A stretch of 64,000 nt of DNA from JAFAZJ01 sp050183765 (GTDB lineage: Bacteria > Pseudomonadota > Alphaproteobacteria > Reyranellales > Reyranellaceae), in the NCBI GenBank assembly GCA_050183765.1, contig JBFXAZ010000013.1, positions 1 through 64,000 of the forward strand. The letters run 5' to 3'. The notes beneath the pieces were generated by a model, which made no database searches, was not told the origin of the DNA, and worked only from the letters and a program-made list of their open reading frames with translations. Position numbers and translations under genes: made by a program. This document shows, one piece after another, positions 42,178 through 51,351 of the stretch (position 1 is the first letter of the stretch; each line of letters begins with the position of its first letter).

Positions 42178-44469
42178 ATGTCTCCGCCCGACAAATCGCA
42201 TGGTCATAATCCGGGACCGCAGGACGCGCCGGGGCCGGTTAGCGCCGCCGCGGGTCCGCCGCGCGAGCCGACCGCCGCCGAGCCGCGGCCCCATCGGCCT
42301 GTCGATACCCTGCTGCGCTGCCTGCTTTACGTCGCCCAGCAGATGGGGCGGCCGGTCAGCGAAGCGGAGGTTCGCGCACTGTGCCCGATCCCCGAGCGCG
42401 GGCTCGACGAACCCACCTTCCTGCTCGCCTGCTCCCGCCTGGGCTTCAAGGCCGGGCCGGTGACGACCGACGCCGCGACGCTTCGGCGTCTGCCGCTGCC
42501 TTTCATTCTCGTCGGTGCCGACGACACGCCCTCGATGGTGGTCACCGGCCGCGATGGCGATCGCTTCACGGCGCTCGATGTCATCGACGCCAAGCCACGC
42601 ACGCTCGAGCCGCGCGCCATCGCCGAGCTGACCGGCCGTGCCATCGTGCTCAAGGACATGCCGCCACAGGAGCGCCGGCGCGACTGGAAGGCGCTCCTGC
42701 ATCAGCGCATCAGGCCGGTGCTCGGCGAGCTGCTGGTCTCGTCCTTCGCCATCAACGTGCTGGCGCTGGCCACGCCGCTGTTCATGATGGTGATTTTCAA
42801 CAAGGTCATCGGCCAGGGCAGCCCCGACACGCTGGCGACGACGATGGTCGTGCTGATCGCCGGCATGTCGATCGTCTACGTCTTCGACACGATCCTGCGC
42901 ATCCTGCGCGGCTACGTCTCGAGCAGCACCGGCGCGCGCATCGACGCGCTGATGTCGGGCGAGGTCGTGCGCCATCTCGTGCATCTGCCGTACCGACACT
43001 TCGAGAAGACGCCGTCGGGCGTGATCGCCGAGCGGCTGCGCCAGCTCGATACGCTGCGCGCCTTCTTCACCGGCCAGATGCCGGCGCTGATCATCGATCT
43101 GGGCTTCGTCTTCGTCTATCTGGCTGCGATCTACCTGATCAACGTCATCCTCGGCGTGTTCGTCACGCTGATGATCCCCGTCTTCCTCGGCATCTCGCTG
43201 GTCACGCATCGCGCGCAGCGGCGCTATATCGACGAGAACTTCCATGCGCTGGCGAGCAAGGGCTCGGCGCTCAACGAGACCGTCAACAACGCCGGCACCA
43301 TCAAGGCGCTGGGCCTGGAAAGCGAGATCGAGCGGCGATGGCGCGAGCGCGTGGCGCGCTCGGCGTGGACGAGCTTCCGCGCCAACAACCTCGCCAACGT
43401 CGTCGCCAGCCTCACCGGCGCGCTGCAGATGTTCGTGTCGCTGGGCGTGATCCTGCTCGGCACCTGGGAGATCACCAACCAGCTGATGAGCATCGGCGCG
43501 CTGATCGCCGCCAACATGCTGGCCGGCCGCGCGCTGGCGCCGATGCGCCAGGTGATCTCCGCCTGGCACACGCTGCAGTCGGTTCGCGCGGCCTTCGCCC
43601 GCATCGACGAGATGATGTCGCTCGACACCGAGATCGAGCCCGGCGCGCTCGCGCCCATGCCGCCGCTGCAGGGCGAGATCGTCTTCGAGCGAGTCTCGTT
43701 CAAGTACGACGACGGTCCGCCCGTCCTGCACGAGATCGACCTGCGCATCGAGCCCGGCACGGTGATCGGCATCATCGGGCCCTCGGGCTCGGGCAAGACG
43801 ACGATCTCCAACCTGCTGCAAGGTCTCTACACCCCGACCTCCGGCCGCGTGCTGGTCGACCGCACCGACATCGCCCATATCTCGCCGGCGCAGCTGCGTG
43901 CGCAGACCGGCGCGGTGCCGCAGGACGTGCAGCTGTTCTCCGGCACCGTGCGCGAGAACATCGCCATGGGCGTCGCCGACAAGGACCCCGGCCGCATCGT
44001 CGCCGTGGCCAAGTTCGTCGGCGCGCACAACTTCATCCAGAAGCTGCCGCAGGGCTACAACACCGTGCTGAGCGAGCGCGGCGGCGGCCTCTCGCAGGGC
44101 CAGAAGCAGTTGTTGTGCATCGCCCGCGCGCTGATCCGCAACCCACGCATCATCGTGCTCGACGAGGCGACCAGCGCACTCGACCCGGCCACCGAGGAGC
44201 AGCTCCTGCGCACGCTGCGCACCAACGCGCGCGGCCGCACCATCGTCATGGTCACCCATCGCCTGGCGCCGCTGGCCATCGCCGACAAGGTGGCGCTGGT
44301 GATCGATGGCCGCATCGAACGCATCGGCCCGCCGACCGAGGTGATGGCCTATGCCCGCATCCGCATGGCCGAGGCCAGCCGCGCCCAGCCGCCCGGCCAG
44401 TCGCCGATGAGCCAGGGCTCCAACGTCGCCAGCCTGGTCGCCGGTGGCGCCCCGCTGGCTGGCGCCTGA
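42178..44469 (+). CDS. Type I secretion system ATP-binding permease with C39-like domain
   Basis: A 763-residue HlyB/LapB-type exporter. N-terminal C39-like domain (about 40-165) with no catalytic cysteine (the Cys is followed by LLYVAQ, unlike the DCGxxC peptidase site), so it should bind but not cleave its substrate. Six transmembrane helices (about 185-465), then the ATPase: Walker A GPSGSGKT (534-541), signature LSQGQ (638-642, Gln for Gly), Walker B RIIVLDEA, switch His in VTHRLAP. The HlyD-type partner follows 11 bp downstream. No RTX substrate is encoded in the window; position beside polysaccharide export genes recalls PrsD of rhizobia. Confidence 0.9.
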   Translation: MSPPDKSHGHNPGPQDAPGPVSAAAGPPREPTAAEPRPHRPVDTLLRCLLYVAQQMGRPVSEAEVRALCPIPERGLDEPTFLLACSRLGFKAGPVTTDAATLRRLPLPFILVGADDTPSMVVTGRDGDRFTALDVIDAKPRTLEPRAIAELTGRAIVLKDMPPQERRRDWKALLHQRIRPVLGELLVSSFAINVLALATPLFMMVIFNKVIGQGSPDTLATTMVVLIAGMSIVYVFDTILRILRGYVSSSTGARIDALMSGEVVRHLVHLPYRHFEKTPSGVIAERLRQLDTLRAFFTGQMPALIIDLGFVFVYLAAIYLINVILGVFVTLMIPVFLGISLVTHRAQRRYIDENFHALASKGSALNETVNNAGTIKALGLESEIERRWRERVARSAWTSFRANNLANVVASLTGALQMFVSLGVILLGTWEITNQLMSIGALIAANMLAGRALAPMRQVISAWHTLQSVRAAFARIDEMMSLDTEIEPGALAPMPPLQGEIVFERVSFKYDDGPPVLHEIDLRIEPGTVIGIIGPSGSGKTTISNLLQGLYTPTSGRVLVDRTDIAHISPAQLRAQTGAVPQDVQLFSGTVRENIAMGVADKDPGRIVAVAKFVGAHNFIQKLPQGYNTVLSERGGGLSQGQKQLLCIARALIRNPRIIVLDEATSALDPATEEQLLRTLRTNARGRTIVMVTHRLAPLAIADKVALVIDGRIERIGPPTEVMAYARIRMAEASRAQPPGQSPMSQGSNVASLVAGGAPLAGA

Positions 44470-44480
44470 GGAGACGCGCG

Positions 44481-45998
44481 ATGGCCGAGAGCGCGAGACT
44501 GCCGACTGGCGCGTTGCAACCGACGCCCGACGACGGCTCCGGCGCGGCACGCCCGTCCAACCCGCCCGGAACCGCGGTCGCGCCGCCGGCCAGGCCGCCG
44601 GAGAACGCCGTCACCCGCGTCCTCGCCGAGGCGCGTCTGCTCGGCACCCCGCGCGCGAAAGTCGAGGATTTTCTGCCGGACATCGAGGCGATCAGCGAGC
44701 GTCGCCATTCGCCCTATGCCAGCTGGTTGATCTACGCCCTCACCGGGTTCGTCGCCGCGGCGGTGCTGTGGATGTCGCTCTCCCACATCGATCAGGTGGC
44801 GACGGCCCCGGGCGTGATCCGGCCGGCCGGCAAGGCCAAAACGCTCAGCCATCCCGAAGGCGGACGCGTCGCGCGCATCCTGGTGAAGGACGGCGACCAC
44901 GTCCGGGAAGGCCAGGATCTCATCGAGCTCGATTCCGACCAGGTCGACCAGGAGATCGCCAAGTCGCGCGCGGTCTATCAGGCGCTTTCGGGCGAAGTCG
45001 CCCGGCTCGAGGCCGAGACGGCCCAGCAGGCGACGGCGCCGGTCTTTCCGCCGGAGCTGGCCCGTACCTCAGCGGTGATCGCCGACCAGCTCAACCTGTG
45101 GCGCGCGCGCCAGGCGGAGCTGCAGGCACGCCGCACCGCCGCCGATTCCGTCGTGGAGCAGACGCGCGCGCGCATGCAGGGCGCGCAAGGCCGCATCAAG
45201 ACACTCGAGGAAAGCGTCACCATCCTGTCGCAGCGCGAGAAGGCGCTGCGCGGGCTGGTCGGGCAGAAGTACTTTCCCGAACTGCAGTACCTTGGCGTCA
45301 AGCGCGATCTCGTGGTCGCGCGCGGCGATCTCGCCTCGGCGCACGACGATCTGAAGAACGCCGAGCAAGCCTACGCCGAAGCCGTCGAACGGCGCACGAT
45401 CGTCGATCGCGAGTGGATGTCGGCCGGCCTGAAGCGGCTGGGCGAGGCCCGGGCCGAGCGCGATCGCGCCATGGGCACGCTCGAGCAGCAGCTCACCTTC
45501 AAGCGCAACCTGGTGCTGCGCGCGCCGATCGACGGCATCGTCAACGGCCTGCGCCTGACCAACCCCGGCCAGGCGGTACGCCCCGGCGAGCCGGTCGTCG
45601 GAGTCGTGCCGTCCGGCGAAGCGCGGCGCATCGAAGTCGAGATCCGGGTCACGAACGCCGACATCGGCATGATCACCCAGGGCCAGGCCTGCGTGGTCAA
45701 GCTGCAGACCTACGACTGGGTCCGCTATGGCGCGCTCGACTGCAAGGTCACCTACATCGCCGCCGATTCCATCGCGCCCGATCCGGCGATCAACCCGCAG
45801 GCCGCCGCGACCACGCAGCCGTACTTCATCGTCCTGGCGTCGCTGGAGCACGACTACCTGGGCGACGACCCGCGCCGCAACCGGGTGACTCCGGGCATGA
45901 CCGCTCTGGTCGACCTCCATATCGGTCGCCGCTCGATCATGGGTTACTTCACGGACCGCGTCTTCTCGACCGTCGGCGGCGCGATGAAGGAGCGGTGA
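44481..45998 (+). CDS. Type I secretion periplasmic adaptor (HlyD family)
   Basis: A 505-residue membrane fusion protein: disordered Pro-rich N-terminus (1-70), one transmembrane helix (80-100), biotinyl-lipoyl halves (SHPEGGRVARILVKDGDHVREGQDL and later APIDGIVNGLRLTNPGQAV), and a long coiled coil (about 145-320, with SRAVYQALSGEVARLEAE and similar heptads). ATG preceded by GAGGAG. Completes the type I exporter with the ABC protein; the outer-membrane TolC-like component is elsewhere. Confidence 0.92.
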   Translation: MAESARLPTGALQPTPDDGSGAARPSNPPGTAVAPPARPPENAVTRVLAEARLLGTPRAKVEDFLPDIEAISERRHSPYASWLIYALTGFVAAAVLWMSLSHIDQVATAPGVIRPAGKAKTLSHPEGGRVARILVKDGDHVREGQDLIELDSDQVDQEIAKSRAVYQALSGEVARLEAETAQQATAPVFPPELARTSAVIADQLNLWRARQAELQARRTAADSVVEQTRARMQGAQGRIKTLEESVTILSQREKALRGLVGQKYFPELQYLGVKRDLVVARGDLASAHDDLKNAEQAYAEAVERRTIVDREWMSAGLKRLGEARAERDRAMGTLEQQLTFKRNLVLRAPIDGIVNGLRLTNPGQAVRPGEPVVGVVPSGEARRIEVEIRVTNADIGMITQGQACVVKLQTYDWVRYGALDCKVTYIAADSIAPDPAINPQAAATTQPYFIVLASLEHDYLGDDPRRNRVTPGMTALVDLHIGRRSIMGYFTDRVFSTVGGAMKER

Positions 45999-46192
45999 TT
46001 TCCGGCCTTTGTGGCGCCATGAATAGCAGTCAGACAATGATCAGGCCCAACAAGTTGTGGCCTTGATCGGTCCGCAATGAAGTGACAATCGCTTTGAAAT
46101 TTCCTTGTTTTAGAGTACTTTACGACATGATATTTAATAATTCTCAGGCTGTCGGTTCGCCGCATGTGCCGGCCGCAGGGTGGTACTAGTCC
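45999..46192. other. AT-rich intergenic promoter region before the Wzc-like gene
   Basis: About 190 bp with clear AT-rich stretches (TTGAAATTTCCTTGTTTTAGAG, ATGATATTTAATAATTCTC), in contrast to GC-rich coding DNA on either side. A palindrome CAAC-AA-GTTG at about 46049-46058 is present. It likely holds the promoter of the Wzc-like gene. No open frame with credible codon use is seen. Confidence 0.5.
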
Positions 46193-48448
46193 ATGGCGAA
46201 CGTGACGCGCTTGCAAACGGGCTACAGCAACCTCCCAGTCGAAGCGCCGCCGCCGGTCTCGCAGCAGGGGCCCCAGGGCGATCCTTCGCCGTCGGTATCG
46301 GTCCGCAATATCCTGGGCATGCTGCGGCGCCACAAGCTGCTGATCGGCGGCGTGGCGCTGATCGGCACGACCATCGCCTGGCTGATCGCCAACCAGCTGA
46401 CCCCGGTCTATCAGGCCCAGGCCGACATCGTCATCGAAGGCGGCGGCGATACGCCGATCATCAATCCCAACCAGGGCGCGGGGTCGCCCGACGTCAACAT
46501 GGAGGCCGAGGCCGCCAAGCTGAAGAGCGAGGCCAATGCCCGCATCTCGGTGCGCGCGCTGAACCTGATCGAGCATCCGCTGTTCAATCAGGAGCTCGCG
46601 CCGCCGCGGCAGGGCAAGCTCAAGGCGCTGTTCGCCCCCGTGATGAAGGATCGGCGCCGGCGAGGCGCCGCCGCGCCGCCGCGCCTGCCGGCCGAGGAAG
46701 TCCGCCGCCGCCTCGACGCGATGCCGCCGGACCAGAAGGACCCCTTCTACAACCAGATCGCCGGCGCCTGGGCTGGCGGCCTGTCGACGGCGATCCCGCC
46801 GTTCTCGCGCGTGCTCAGCATCCGCTACCGCTCGTCCGATCCGCAGCTCGCCGCGCACTCGGTGAACCAGGCGATCCGGACCTACATGGAGCAGCAGAAG
46901 GACGACAAGCAGAAGGATGCGCTGGAGCTGATGCGCTTCCTCGCCACCCAGACCGAGGACGCCCGCAAGGCGGTGGTCAAGGCGGAGCGCGAGCTGGCCG
47001 AATTCCGCGCCGCCAACCAGATCTACGATACCGGTGACGCCTCGACGCAGACCAAGCAGCTGATCGAGCTGCAGTCGCAGCTGCTGGCGGCCGAGAAGGA
47101 CCTGCGCGAGAAGGCGGCGCGTGCCGAGAACGGCATGTTGCCCAACGACAACACCCTGCTCGCCGAGCTGGCGAACGCCGAGAAGCGCGTCGCCGAGCTC
47201 GCGGCGCAGTTCGGGCCGAGCCATCCCGACATGGTGCGCGCGCGCCGACAGCTGGGCGCCGTGCAGGCCCGCGTCGAGGCCGAGCGTGCCCGCGTCATCC
47301 GCAACCAGGGCCGCGAGGTCGAGGCCACGCGCATCTCGGTCGAGAAGCTGCGCGCGGAGGTCAGCCGTCTCGAGGACCAGATCCGGCGCCAGACCGTGAA
47401 CCTGGCGCAGCTGCGCACGCTGCAGACCGAGCTCGACACGCGCAAGCAGTACTACCAGGCGCTGCTGCAGCGCTTCCAGGGCGTCAAGGTCGACACCGAG
47501 GTGAAGCGCAAGTCGATCGCCCGTGTGCTGAACGACGCCGAGGTCCCCGCCACGCCCGTCGCGCCGCGCAAGGATCTCATCGTCCTGATGGCCTTCGTCG
47601 CCTCGCTGGCGCTGGGCGTGGCGGTCGCGATCGTCATCGAGCTGATGGACTCCGGCTTCCGTTCGATCCACCAGCTCGAGCAGATGACCGGCGTGGCCGC
47701 GCTGGGCATGGTGCCGTTCCAGTCCGGCCGGCTGCGGCGCAACGCCAAGCCGTGGATGAACATCGTCGACAAGCCGAACTCGGCCTACTCCGAGGCGTTG
47801 CGCACGATCCGGACCGGCATCCAGCTGTCGAGCGCCGACCATCCGCAGCGCACCGTCGTCGTCACCTCGTCGGTGCCCGGCGAGGGCAAGACCACCACGT
47901 CGCTGTCGCTGGCCGCCGCCTCGGCCGCCTCGGGCGCGCGCACGCTCCTGATCGATTGCGACCTGCGCCAGCCCTCGGCGCACAAGAACCTCGGCGTCGA
48001 CAACGAGGCCGGCCTGGCCGAGTTCCTCTCGGGGCAACGCAACCTCGAGGAGCTGGTGCACGTCGAGCCGCGCACCGGCCTGTACTACATCCTCGCCGGC
48101 AAGCGTCCACCCTCGCCTACCGACCTGCTCGGCTCCCTGCGCATGCGCAAGCTGCTGCAGCAGCTGGGCGACGCCTTCGACCTCGTCGTGCTCGACACGC
48201 CGCCGGTGCTCGCGGTGTCGGACGCGCTCCTGCTGGTGCGCCAGGCCGACACGACGATCTTTGTTGTGCGCTGGGAGAAGACGCGGCGCGATATCGCCTC
48301 GACCGGGGTGAAGATGGTCTACGAGGCCGGCGCGCGCCTGTCGGGCATCGTGCTTACCCAGGTGGACCTGCGCCGCCACGCCCAGTACGACTATACCGAC
48401 AGCGGCGTGTACTACTACCGCGGCTACAAGAAGTACTACGGCGACTAG
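46193..48448 (+). CDS. Polysaccharide co-polymerase / tyrosine autokinase (Wzc-like)
   Basis: A 751-residue inner-membrane protein. N-terminal Wzz-type domain with first helix (about 45-60, RRHKLLIGGVALIG), long periplasmic coiled coil (about 250-420), second helix (about 460-480, VLMAFVASLALGVAVAIVIEL), then a BY-kinase domain: Walker A SVPGEGKT (560-567), A' LLIDCDLRQPSAH, B LVVLDTPPVLAVSDAL. The C-terminal tail holds a tyrosine cluster (YDYTDSGVYYYRGYKKYYGD), the autophosphorylation site. Full length for one-piece Wzc. Works with the Wza-like lipoprotein encoded 7 kb upstream. Confidence 0.94.
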   Translation: MANVTRLQTGYSNLPVEAPPPVSQQGPQGDPSPSVSVRNILGMLRRHKLLIGGVALIGTTIAWLIANQLTPVYQAQADIVIEGGGDTPIINPNQGAGSPDVNMEAEAAKLKSEANARISVRALNLIEHPLFNQELAPPRQGKLKALFAPVMKDRRRRGAAAPPRLPAEEVRRRLDAMPPDQKDPFYNQIAGAWAGGLSTAIPPFSRVLSIRYRSSDPQLAAHSVNQAIRTYMEQQKDDKQKDALELMRFLATQTEDARKAVVKAERELAEFRAANQIYDTGDASTQTKQLIELQSQLLAAEKDLREKAARAENGMLPNDNTLLAELANAEKRVAELAAQFGPSHPDMVRARRQLGAVQARVEAERARVIRNQGREVEATRISVEKLRAEVSRLEDQIRRQTVNLAQLRTLQTELDTRKQYYQALLQRFQGVKVDTEVKRKSIARVLNDAEVPATPVAPRKDLIVLMAFVASLALGVAVAIVIELMDSGFRSIHQLEQMTGVAALGMVPFQSGRLRRNAKPWMNIVDKPNSAYSEALRTIRTGIQLSSADHPQRTVVVTSSVPGEGKTTTSLSLAAASAASGARTLLIDCDLRQPSAHKNLGVDNEAGLAEFLSGQRNLEELVHVEPRTGLYYILAGKRPPSPTDLLGSLRMRKLLQQLGDAFDLVVLDTPPVLAVSDALLLVRQADTTIFVVRWEKTRRDIASTGVKMVYEAGARLSGIVLTQVDLRRHAQYDYTDSGVYYYRGYKKYYGD

Positions 48449-48472
48449 GCGCCACCCTCGACGCGGTCCGTC

Positions 48473-49258
48473 ATGGCGATGACCACGAACCGTATCTCGC
48501 TGATCTCCGACGTGCGGCCGGACGAGCGCGCGCGGCGCAGGAGCAGCCGCCAGGCGGGTCCCGAGCATCTGCGCCACCGGCTGTCGCTGCCGCTGGGGAT
48601 CATCGCCATCGTCGGCGGCCTGGCGCTGGGCGCCGTGGCGTTCCCGCACCTGATTGCGGCCATCGCCGTCGTCCAGGCACGACCGATCGCCGAGCGCTTC
48701 ATCAGCGGCGAGCGCGGTCCCTATCTGGCGAATGTCGAGCACGCCGGCGAGCGGCTGCAATTCGCGCTGGGCCTGGCGCCGGACGCCGATACCGCTGTGC
48801 TGCTGGCCGATCTGCGGCTGTGGCAGGCGCGGCGCGCCGCGGACACCAAGACCACGCTCGCCTATGCCCGGCAGAGCGCCGAGGCCGCGAAGCTCGCGAT
48901 ACGCCATGCCCCGGCCCATGCCACGGCGTGGACCGCGCTGGCCGACGCGCTCGAAGTGCTGAACCCGGGCGACGCCTCGGTCGTCGCGCCGCTGTCACGC
49001 GCGCTGCTGGTGTCGCCTTACGACCCGAGGCGGCGGCGCACGCGCGTCAACCTGGCGATGCGCCATTGGCAGGCGCTGCCGCCGCAGGCGCAGAAGGCGG
49101 CCGGTCCGCCGATCGTCGCCATGGCGCGGGCCGACCTGGATGTGCTGGCCAGGCTCACCAAGCAGAACCTGGCGCTGGGCGCGGTGCGCGACGCGCTGGC
49201 CGCCGACGCCGAGCTCGCCCGCCGCTTCGACGCCGCCTATATCGCCCTGCCTAATTGA
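48473..49258 (+). CDS. Membrane-anchored TPR-like protein of export locus
   Basis: A 261-residue protein with a basic, disordered N-terminus (1-30), one transmembrane helix (about 37-60), and a helical periplasmic part with TPR-like repeats (e.g. TLAYARQSAEAAKLAIRHA, ATAWTALADALEVLNPG). It follows the Wzc-like gene by 24 bp and is probably co-transcribed. Similar anchored TPR proteins act as assembly scaffolds. Its stop overlaps the 3' end of the convergent SH3-like gene. No family name recognised. Confidence 0.72.
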   Translation: MAMTTNRISLISDVRPDERARRRSSRQAGPEHLRHRLSLPLGIIAIVGGLALGAVAFPHLIAAIAVVQARPIAERFISGERGPYLANVEHAGERLQFALGLAPDADTAVLLADLRLWQARRAADTKTTLAYARQSAEAAKLAIRHAPAHATAWTALADALEVLNPGDASVVAPLSRALLVSPYDPRRRRTRVNLAMRHWQALPPQAQKAAGPPIVAMARADLDVLARLTKQNLALGAVRDALAADAELARRFDAAYIALPN

Positions 49259-49802
49259 CGACTTCGCCCTTGTAGACGCCCCACACGTGGCGGCGCTCGA
49301 CCCAGCCGATATGACCGCCGGCCTGCACACGGCACCAGTCACCCGAGCATGACTTCACCTGGGCGATGACCTCCACGCCCATGCGGGCGACCTCGGCGGC
49401 CTTGGCCGACGGCGTCTTGCGCATCGGCGCATTGGCCGTGGTGACGATAACATAGCGCCTGCCGCTCAGCAGGCTCTGGTGCACCCAGCCGCCGGCGCCC
49501 TGCCAGTCGCGGATCTTCCGCCAGTTCTCGTACTCGCCGACGATCTCGATCGGCATGCCCTTGCGCTTGAAGACCCAGGTAATGGGGTAGCGCGTGGCCG
49601 GTCCGGTGCGCACGTTGGTCTCGTCCGCGCGGATCACGGCGAAGCGCGGCACCGGCAGCCCGGTGCCCTTGCGCAGCGGCGGCGGGTGGGCCCCGCCCGA
49701 CGCGGCGACTGTCTGGGCAAAGGCGGGCGGGCCGGCGACCGCCAGCAGGCCGGCCAAGGCCACAGCCAACCCCGAGCGTCTCGTCCACGCGTCACGCCTC
49801 AT
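49251..49802 (-). CDS. Exported protein with SH3-like domains
   Basis: About 183 residues. Signal peptide (cut after AFA/AQ), a short proline segment, and two bacterial SH3-like (SH3b) modules: VIRADETNVRTGPATRYPITWVFKRKGMPIEIVGEYENWRKIRDW first (residues about 60-105) and ANAPMRKTPSAKAAEV... WCRVQAGGHIGWV second. SH3b domains bind cell wall peptides. Start set at ATG 49802; an in-frame GTG at 49838 exists. Convergent with the TPR-like gene and overlapping it by 8 bp. Confidence 0.85.
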   Translation of the reverse strand: MRRDAWTRRSGLAVALAGLLAVAGPPAFAQTVAASGGAHPPPLRKGTGLPVPRFAVIRADETNVRTGPATRYPITWVFKRKGMPIEIVGEYENWRKIRDWQGAGGWVHQSLLSGRRYVIVTTANAPMRKTPSAKAAEVARMGVEVIAQVKSCSGDWCRVQAGGHIGWVERRHVWGVYKGEVVN

Positions 49803-49962
49803 TCGCAAGATATATCCCAACCCGCCCTGTCGATCCACCTGTCAAAGCCCCGATAAGCGGCGGATTCGGCATGGTTTTTGCGGGTTGGTCGCGTTGGGGA
49901 AGCAAACTGGACAAGCCGCGCGGGGCTTTGCTATTGCCGCGTTTGGGGTCGCTGGAGCCATC

Positions 49963-50955
49963 ATGGCCGTATCGCCGAAGAAGCCGCTCGTCATTGTCAC
50001 GCGCAAGCTGCCGGATGCCATCGAGACGCGCATGATGGAGCTGTTCGACACACGCCTGAACGCCGACGACAAGCCGATGACCCAGGCCCAGCTGATCGAG
50101 GCCGCCAAGGCCGCCGACGTGCTGGTGCCCACGGTGACCGACCGCATCGACGCGCGCGTGCTGTCGCAGGCCGGCCCGAAGCTGCGCCTGATCGCCTCTT
50201 TCGGGACCGGCGTCGACCACGTCGACCTCGACACCGCCCGTCAGCGCGGCATGGTGGTGACCAACACGCCCGGCGTGCTGACCGAGGACACCGCCGACAT
50301 GACCATGGCGCTGATCCTCGCCGTGGCGCGGCGCATCGGCGAGGGCGAGCGCCTGGTGCGCGCCGCCAAGTGGACGGGGTGGGCGCCGACCGCGATGCTG
50401 GGCGCGCGCATCTGGGGCAAGCGGTTGGGCGTCATCGGCATGGGCCGCATCGGCCAGGCCGTGGCGCGCCGCGCCCGCGGCTTCGGCATGGCGGTGCACT
50501 ACCACAACCGCCGACGCCTGCACGCCGACATCGAGAAGCCGCTCGAGGCGACCTACTGGGAGAGCCTCGACCAGATGCTGGCGCGCATGGACATCGTCTC
50601 GATCAATTGCCCGCACACGCCGGCGACCTATCACCTGCTCTCGGCGCGGCGGCTGAAGCTGCTGCGGCCCAGCGCCATCCTGGTCAACACCGCGCGCGGC
50701 GAGGTGGTCGACGAGAATGCGCTGACCCGCATGCTGCGCGCCGGCGAGCTGGCCGGCGCCGGCCTCGACGTCTTCGAGCACGAGCCGGCGATCAACCCCA
50801 AGCTGGTCGAGCTCGACAAGGTCGTGCTGCTGCCGCACATGGGTTCGGCCACGCTCGAGGGCCGCATCGAGATGGGCGAGAAGGTCATCATCAACATCAA
50901 GACCTTCATCGACGGCCACCGCCCGCCCGACCGCGTGCTGGCGGCGATGTTCTGA
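49963..50955 (+). CDS. D-2-hydroxyacid dehydrogenase (glyoxylate/hydroxypyruvate reductase type)
   Basis: A 330-residue NAD(P)-dependent dehydrogenase. Rossmann motif GKRLGVIGMGRIGQAVARRA; catalytic Arg in NTARGEVVDENAL, Glu in DVFEHEP and His in LLPHMGSAT. The overall architecture fits the GRHPR/GyaR subfamily (D-glycerate from hydroxypyruvate, or glycolate from glyoxylate). The ATG at 49963 has GGAG eight bases upstream; a longer frame exists without a credible start. Confidence 0.92.
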   Translation: MAVSPKKPLVIVTRKLPDAIETRMMELFDTRLNADDKPMTQAQLIEAAKAADVLVPTVTDRIDARVLSQAGPKLRLIASFGTGVDHVDLDTARQRGMVVTNTPGVLTEDTADMTMALILAVARRIGEGERLVRAAKWTGWAPTAMLGARIWGKRLGVIGMGRIGQAVARRARGFGMAVHYHNRRRLHADIEKPLEATYWESLDQMLARMDIVSINCPHTPATYHLLSARRLKLLRPSAILVNTARGEVVDENALTRMLRAGELAGAGLDVFEHEPAINPKLVELDKVVLLPHMGSATLEGRIEMGEKVIINIKTFIDGHRPPDRVLAAMF

Positions 50956-50967
50956 AATGCGGCGCCG

Positions 50968-51252
50968 CTACGCCGCCTTCAGCCTCTCAAGCTCCGTCTC
51001 GAACTCGAACCGCAGCTGCGCGGCCTCGGGCTCGGGCAGCCAGTTCGTCATCTGCGGGAAGATCGTCTGGTAGAGTCGCAGCTGCCGCGCATCCCACGGC
51101 AGGGTTCGCGCCGAGCGCGCCTCGTTCAGGATGACCTGCAGGCGGGCGCGGACCTTCTCGGGATCGGCCCGATACGCCCTGGGCGCGGCATCCTCGTCGA
51201 ACAACTCGGGCTCATCGTTGCCGAACAGGTCCGGCTGATTGTCGCTGGCCAT
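50968..51252 (-). CDS. Conserved small hypothetical protein
   Basis: A 94-residue acidic protein (MASDNQPDLFGNDEPELF..., then VRARLQVILNEARSARTLPW and RFEFETELERLKAA). It resembles a small alphaproteobacterial family of unknown role with an N-terminal DLFG/DLF-type motif, which in other proteins is a clamp-binding type peptide; this is only a resemblance. An in-frame start 36 bases upstream is possible. Convergent with the dehydrogenase. Confidence 0.7.
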   Translation of the reverse strand: MASDNQPDLFGNDEPELFDEDAAPRAYRADPEKVRARLQVILNEARSARTLPWDARQLRLYQTIFPQMTNWLPEPEAAQLRFEFETELERLKAA

Positions 51253-51351
51253 TGTCTGCCGATTGGACTCACTCAAGAGGGACACCAATATTGCGCTACG
51301 CGGCCGCTATACGCGAGGCCTTCCCACGGGAGCTTGTCCCCAGTCTGGGGA

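Noticed and set aside
42082..44550. Long minus-strand frame opposite the type I secretion ATPase
   Set aside because: Shadow; the plus strand has complete ABC motifs.
45944..48919. Long minus-strand frame opposite the Wzc-like gene
   Set aside because: Shadow of the kinase gene; no family pattern.
37318..49258. Complete capsule or EPS biosynthesis cluster
   Set aside because: No glycosyltransferase, flippase or initiating transferase is present, so it is an export/assembly locus only.
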